Source: Rhodocyclaceae bacterium
GTDB lineage: Bacteria; Pseudomonadota; Gammaproteobacteria; Burkholderiales; Rhodocyclaceae
Length of the DNA: 64,000 nt
Reading direction: 5' to 3'
NCBI GenBank assembly: GCA_030824115.1
Contig: JAVBYI010000001.1
Span: 121,503 to 185,502 of the forward strand
How positions within the stretch are numbered: position 1 is the stretch's first letter; every line of letters starts with the position of its first letter. Of this stretch, positions 61,266 through 64,000 are shown in pieces. The notes under the pieces were generated by a model, which searched no databases, was not told the DNA's origin, and saw only the letters and a program-made list of their open reading frames with translations. The translations under genes were made by a program, and so were the position numbers.

Positions 61266-61589
61266 ATGAAATATCTGCTGCCTATTCTTTCCAGTTGCTT
61301 CCTGATGGCGAGTGCGCATGCCACGCAGGACTTTGCCTGCATGCAGGACTGCTCCCGCCAGGGGTATGACCGCACCTACTGCGTGTCGATGTGCAATACC
61401 GGAGATGGAGGGATGCTCGACCAACCCGGATTGCCAAAGAATCCGGGATTCGATCAGGTTCGGCCCAATACACCCAAACAACGCTTACCGGCAGTGGCTG
61501 ACCACAAGTGCATGAAGGACTGTCAGCAACGCGGCTACAACTATGTGCTGTGTCAGAAGCGGTGCTCCTATTCTCTCCAGGACCACTGA
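61266..61589 (+). CDS. Exported protein with two CX3C-X9-CX3C units
   Basis: A 107 aa protein with a signal peptide (about residues 1-19, ending SAHA). The mature part has exactly eight cysteines in two identical patterns: C25, C29, C39, C43 (CMQDC, YCVSMC) and C82, C86, C96, C100 (CMKDC, LCQKRC), joined by a Pro-rich linker. Each unit would form a disulfide-linked helical hairpin in the oxidising periplasm, similar in plan to twin-CX3C proteins. The internal duplication is clear (CMQDCSRQGY against CMKDCQQRGY). The function is unknown. ATG 61266 is chosen because the signal peptide starts there. Confidence 0.78.
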   Translation: MKYLLPILSSCFLMASAHATQDFACMQDCSRQGYDRTYCVSMCNTGDGGMLDQPGLPKNPGFDQVRPNTPKQRLPAVADHKCMKDCQQRGYNYVLCQKRCSYSLQDH

Positions 61590-61697
61590 TCTGCGCTATA
61601 TCCTTGTGCATATGATGCAAGGAATGGCGTGGAGACGACCATTGAGCGGCTGCGGTTTTTTTGACAGAATCCGCCGCTTGTCCTCACTCCGAAAGGT

Positions 61698-62348
61698 ATG
61701 GCTGTGCTGAAGAAACTAAGTTTTTCTCTGGCAGTGGTTTTGGCGTTGACCATGCCTACCGTACATGCCTTCAGCTTTGCCGACGAAGAGGCGAAGGATA
61801 AGGCTGCTGCCACGCCGAAGAGCGCCGGCGGGGCAGCGATTTCCCCGGCATGCAAAGAGCGTCTGGCCAAGGAAAAAGTGCTGGTGCTGGTTGCTGAGCG
61901 CGGCAACAACGGCATCAATGCCGACCAGGGGCGTTATGGGATGCACTTTCAGGCCATCGACCGGCGCTTGCAGAAACAGGGCATGCGCACGCTGAGCCAG
62001 GAAGAGATCAAAAAGCAGGTGGCGCAGGCCGAGATCGACGCCCACTTTCGCAATGACCCCGATGCCGCGTTGGCAGCCGCACAGAAGCATGGTGCCAGCC
62101 TGAGCTTGCGCGGCGTGATCAGTTCGCGGCGGGCGATCAATCCGATGCTGAAGATCCCCGAGGTTTATGTGAGCATGAATTTCGCCTTGGTGGGTTCAGA
62201 TGGCCGTTATGTTGCCGAGGCCAGCGCCAGTTCCGATTCCTATTCGGGCGGTGACACGGTCGGCATGGCGCTGACCCTGATCAACGAACAGGCCGATGGC
62301 GTGGTGCGTCGTCTGCTGAACGGTTATTGCGCTGAAAGGAAAAAATGA
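61698..62348 (+). CDS. Exported protein of unknown function, upstream of CsgG-like genes
   Basis: A 216 aa protein with a signal peptide (MAVLKKLSFSLAVVLALTMPTVHA). The mature part has an alpha/beta pattern with KVLVLVAERGNNG, YGMHFQAIDRRLQKQGMRTLSQEEIKKQ and SLSLRGVISSRR, similar to small periplasmic domains that accompany CsgG-like proteins. Two cysteines (ACKERL, GYCAERK) may pair. ATG 61698 is used; GTG 61704 has better spacing from AAAGG. The stop overlaps the next ATG (ATGA), so it is coupled to the first CsgG-like gene. No known family name can be given. Confidence 0.7.
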   Translation: MAVLKKLSFSLAVVLALTMPTVHAFSFADEEAKDKAAATPKSAGGAAISPACKERLAKEKVLVLVAERGNNGINADQGRYGMHFQAIDRRLQKQGMRTLSQEEIKKQVAQAEIDAHFRNDPDAALAAAQKHGASLSLRGVISSRRAINPMLKIPEVYVSMNFALVGSDGRYVAEASASSDSYSGGDTVGMALTLINEQADGVVRRLLNGYCAERKK

Positions 62349-63142
62349 TGATCCGACACAGTTTGTCTGCTGGCCTGTTGGCCCTCTGCGCGACGGCTGC
62401 GCTGGCCCAACCCGTTTTCGAGAATCCTTCGCCGACGGCCGGTTCGGATACCTCGCAAAAAGCCAATGAGATGGCCGACAAGGGCATGTACAAGGAAGTC
62501 CAGTATGCCAATGCGGCGAAACGCGGCCCGATGCTGGTGGTGATCCCGGGCGATATCAAGAGCAACAACGCGACCTTCACGCAGAAATTCGGCCCGAACA
62601 ACATTGCCGACTTTGGCGAATTGGAGTTGGGCAAGGCCAATTTTGGCATTCTTGAGCGTAGCGACATGGGGCCGCTGCTGCAGGAGTTCCAGTTGGCCTA
62701 CACAATGGGCGATCCCGATTCGGCGCGCAAGATGCTGCAGAAGGGCAAGCTCAAGACGACCAAGTGGGTGGTCAAGTTCGACGTTCTCAAGGCCGAGCAG
62801 GTGGCCCAGGCGCAAGAGGGCTTTGATGGCCGTGCTGTCGGCCAGCTCCTGTCGATTTTTGGTGGCGGCCGTGGTGGTGCAGCCGCTGGTACGGTCGCGG
62901 GTTCGGTGCAAACGAGCGAAGGTACGGGGGTCTGGATCATTGGCATGCGCTACAAAGTGCTGGATGCCAATACGACGGAGCAGGTGGCCACCGGCTATAC
63001 CGAAGAGAAAATGGAAGTTGGCGCCAAGTCGACGTCTGTGCTGGGCATTTCTTCAGGCGCACAGGGCGGTCTGACGCTTGACGGCATGGTGCAGCGTCTG
63101 GTGCAGAAGTTGGTCTGGGAAATCGATTCGAAGCACAAGTAA
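62345..63142 (+). CDS. CsgG-like exported protein, copy A
   Basis: A 265 aa protein. A signal peptide (about residues 1-21, cleaved after ALA) is followed by a region resembling the CsgG family: VVIPGDIKSNNATFTQKFG, FGILERSDMGPLLQEFQLAYTMGD and, later, GTGVWIIGMRYKVLDANTTEQV. CsgG forms the outer-membrane curli export pore; related proteins occur in several envelope systems. There is no lipobox cysteine here, unlike in the tandem copy that follows. No csgA, csgB, csgE or csgF gene is seen in the window. Confidence 0.75.
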   Translation: MMIRHSLSAGLLALCATAALAQPVFENPSPTAGSDTSQKANEMADKGMYKEVQYANAAKRGPMLVVIPGDIKSNNATFTQKFGPNNIADFGELELGKANFGILERSDMGPLLQEFQLAYTMGDPDSARKMLQKGKLKTTKWVVKFDVLKAEQVAQAQEGFDGRAVGQLLSIFGGGRGGAAAGTVAGSVQTSEGTGVWIIGMRYKVLDANTTEQVATGYTEEKMEVGAKSTSVLGISSGAQGGLTLDGMVQRLVQKLVWEIDSKHK

Positions 63143-63174
63143 TTCAATCAAGACAATCAAAAGGGGAAACACCA

Positions 63175-64000
63175 ATGAATCACGCCATGAAGCGCACGGC
63201 GCTTGTTACGCTGCTGGCAGGCTTGCTGCTCGGCGGCTGCCAGACCAATTCGCCCCGTCCCGGGGATGAAAACAATCCCTCGCCAACCGCTGGTTCAGAT
63301 ACGTCGCAGAAGGCCAATGAGATGGCCGACAAGGCGATGTACAAGCCGGTCGAGTACGAGAACGCGGCCATCAAGGGCCCGAATCTGGTGGTGATTCCCG
63401 GCGACATCAAGAGCAACAATGCCACGTTCACGCAGAAGTTCGGACCGAACAACATTGCCGACTTTGCCGAGCTGGAACTGGGCAAAGCCAATTTCGGCAT
63501 TCTCGAACGTAGCGACATGGGCCCGTTGATGCAGGAGTTCCAACTCGCTTACACCATGGGCGACCCCAATGCCGCGCGCAAAATATTGCAGAAGGGCAAG
63601 CTGAAAACGACCAAGTGGGTGGTCAAGTTCGACATCCTCAAGGCCGAGCAGGTGGCGCAGGCACAAAAGGGCTTTGATGGTGCCGCAGCGGGGCAGCTGA
63701 TTTCAATCCTCGGCGGCGGTCGTGGCGGTGCCGCAGCAGGCACCGTGGTCGGCTCGGTCAAGACCGATGAAGGCACGGGCATCTGGATCATCGGCATGCG
63801 CTACAAGGTACTGAATGCCAATACCACCGAGCAGGTGGCGACTGGCTATTCCGAGCAGAAGATGGAGGTCGGCTCCAAGTCGACCTCGGTGATGGGCTTC
63901 TCCGAAGGCCAGCAGGGTGGCCTGACACTCGACGGCATGGTGCAGCGTCTCGTCCAGCAACTGGTCTGGGAGATTGACTCCAAGCACAAGAAGGCGGCCG
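63175..64000 (+). CDS. CsgG-like lipoprotein, copy B (cut by the window end)
   Basis: At least 275 codons, still open at the last base. It is a tandem paralogue of the preceding gene, nearly identical over most of its length (for example SPTAGSDTSQKANEMADK in both). It differs in the N terminus: MNHAMKRTALVTLLAGLLLGGCQTN is a lipoprotein signal with lipobox LGGC, so this copy is lipidated while copy A is not. AAGGGG precedes the ATG. It lies 32 bases after copy A and should be in the same transcript. The 3' end is outside the window. Confidence 0.78.
   Translation, partial: MNHAMKRTALVTLLAGLLLGGCQTNSPRPGDENNPSPTAGSDTSQKANEMADKAMYKPVEYENAAIKGPNLVVIPGDIKSNNATFTQKFGPNNIADFAELELGKANFGILERSDMGPLMQEFQLAYTMGDPNAARKILQKGKLKTTKWVVKFDILKAEQVAQAQKGFDGAAAGQLISILGGGRGGAAAGTVVGSVKTDEGTGIWIIGMRYKVLNANTTEQVATGYSEQKMEVGSKSTSVMGFSEGQQGGLTLDGMVQRLVQQLVWEIDSKHKKAA

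Overview
This is a GC-rich chromosomal window (roughly 60% by eye) from a betaproteobacterium, most likely Rhodocyclales or a close relative. The evidence is gene order and protein character: mnmG-rsmG-parA-parB followed by the complete atpIBEFHAGDC operon, tsaD divergent from rpsU-yqeY-dnaG-rpoD, and phoH-ybeY-corC-lnt-glyQ-glyS-gmhB-plsC. The parAB and atp genes suggest that oriC lies nearby, upstream of base 1. I see no phage, insertion sequence, CRISPR array or rRNA.

Layout. 1-3.5 kb: end of mnmG, rsmG and the chromosome-partition pair parA/parB. 3.5-10.5 kb: ATP synthase operon with a clear sigma70 promoter and an intrinsic terminator. 10.5-18.9 kb: quinone oxidoreductase, malic enzyme, an orphan ParA-type ATPase, an alpha/beta hydrolase, UvrD helicase, a small unknown protein and a FecR-SPOR protein. 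18.9-26 kb: leuS-lptE-holA-proA-ogt-xerD-ybaK in one direction. 26-33.1 kb: folB, plsY, tsaD, then the rpsU/yqeY/dnaG/rpoD macromolecular-synthesis block and tRNA-Ile2. 33.2-35.7 kb: a signalling pair, a class III cyclase fused to a hemerythrin and a receiver/HD-GYP phosphodiesterase. 35.7-44.9 kb: a long minus-strand envelope and translation operon. 45-48.5 kb: an AT-richer accessory block of two FecR-domain proteins and a TPR/beta-barrel protein. 48.6-55.7 kb: a small unknown gene, tRNA-Met, a Ubi hydroxylase, dsbC, amt, a diguanylate cyclase with a periplasmic CXXCH motif, and mltA. 55.7-61.1 kb: an ATPase, a MutT-ThiE fusion, yacG, zapD, coaE, a SPOR protein and a TrpB2-type tryptophan synthase. 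61.2-64 kb: exported proteins, including a twin-CX3C protein and two tandem CsgG-like proteins, the second cut by the window end.

The most unusual signal is not a gene. A 24-base sequence (four A's, or AAAT, then GTCGGCGCTGGCGGGACGGC) occurs about 16 times between 1.4 and 58.8 kb, ten times with no more than one mismatch in the 20-base core. It lies in both orientations, mostly inside otherwise ordinary genes (rsmG, qor, uvrD, plsY, plsC, lnt, mltA twice, coaE and others), and is read in several different frames. Conservation therefore acts on the DNA and not on a peptide. It is absent from the atp operon and from the rpsU-rpoD-cyclase block. It resembles a REP-like repeat or an uptake/recognition signal, and I cannot match it to a named element. 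Other points of interest are a catalytically dead tandem paralogue of the YgjP metalloprotease that carries one of these repeats, the heme-c-like diguanylate cyclase, the cyclase-hemerythrin fusion, and the FecR/barrel and CsgG-like clusters.
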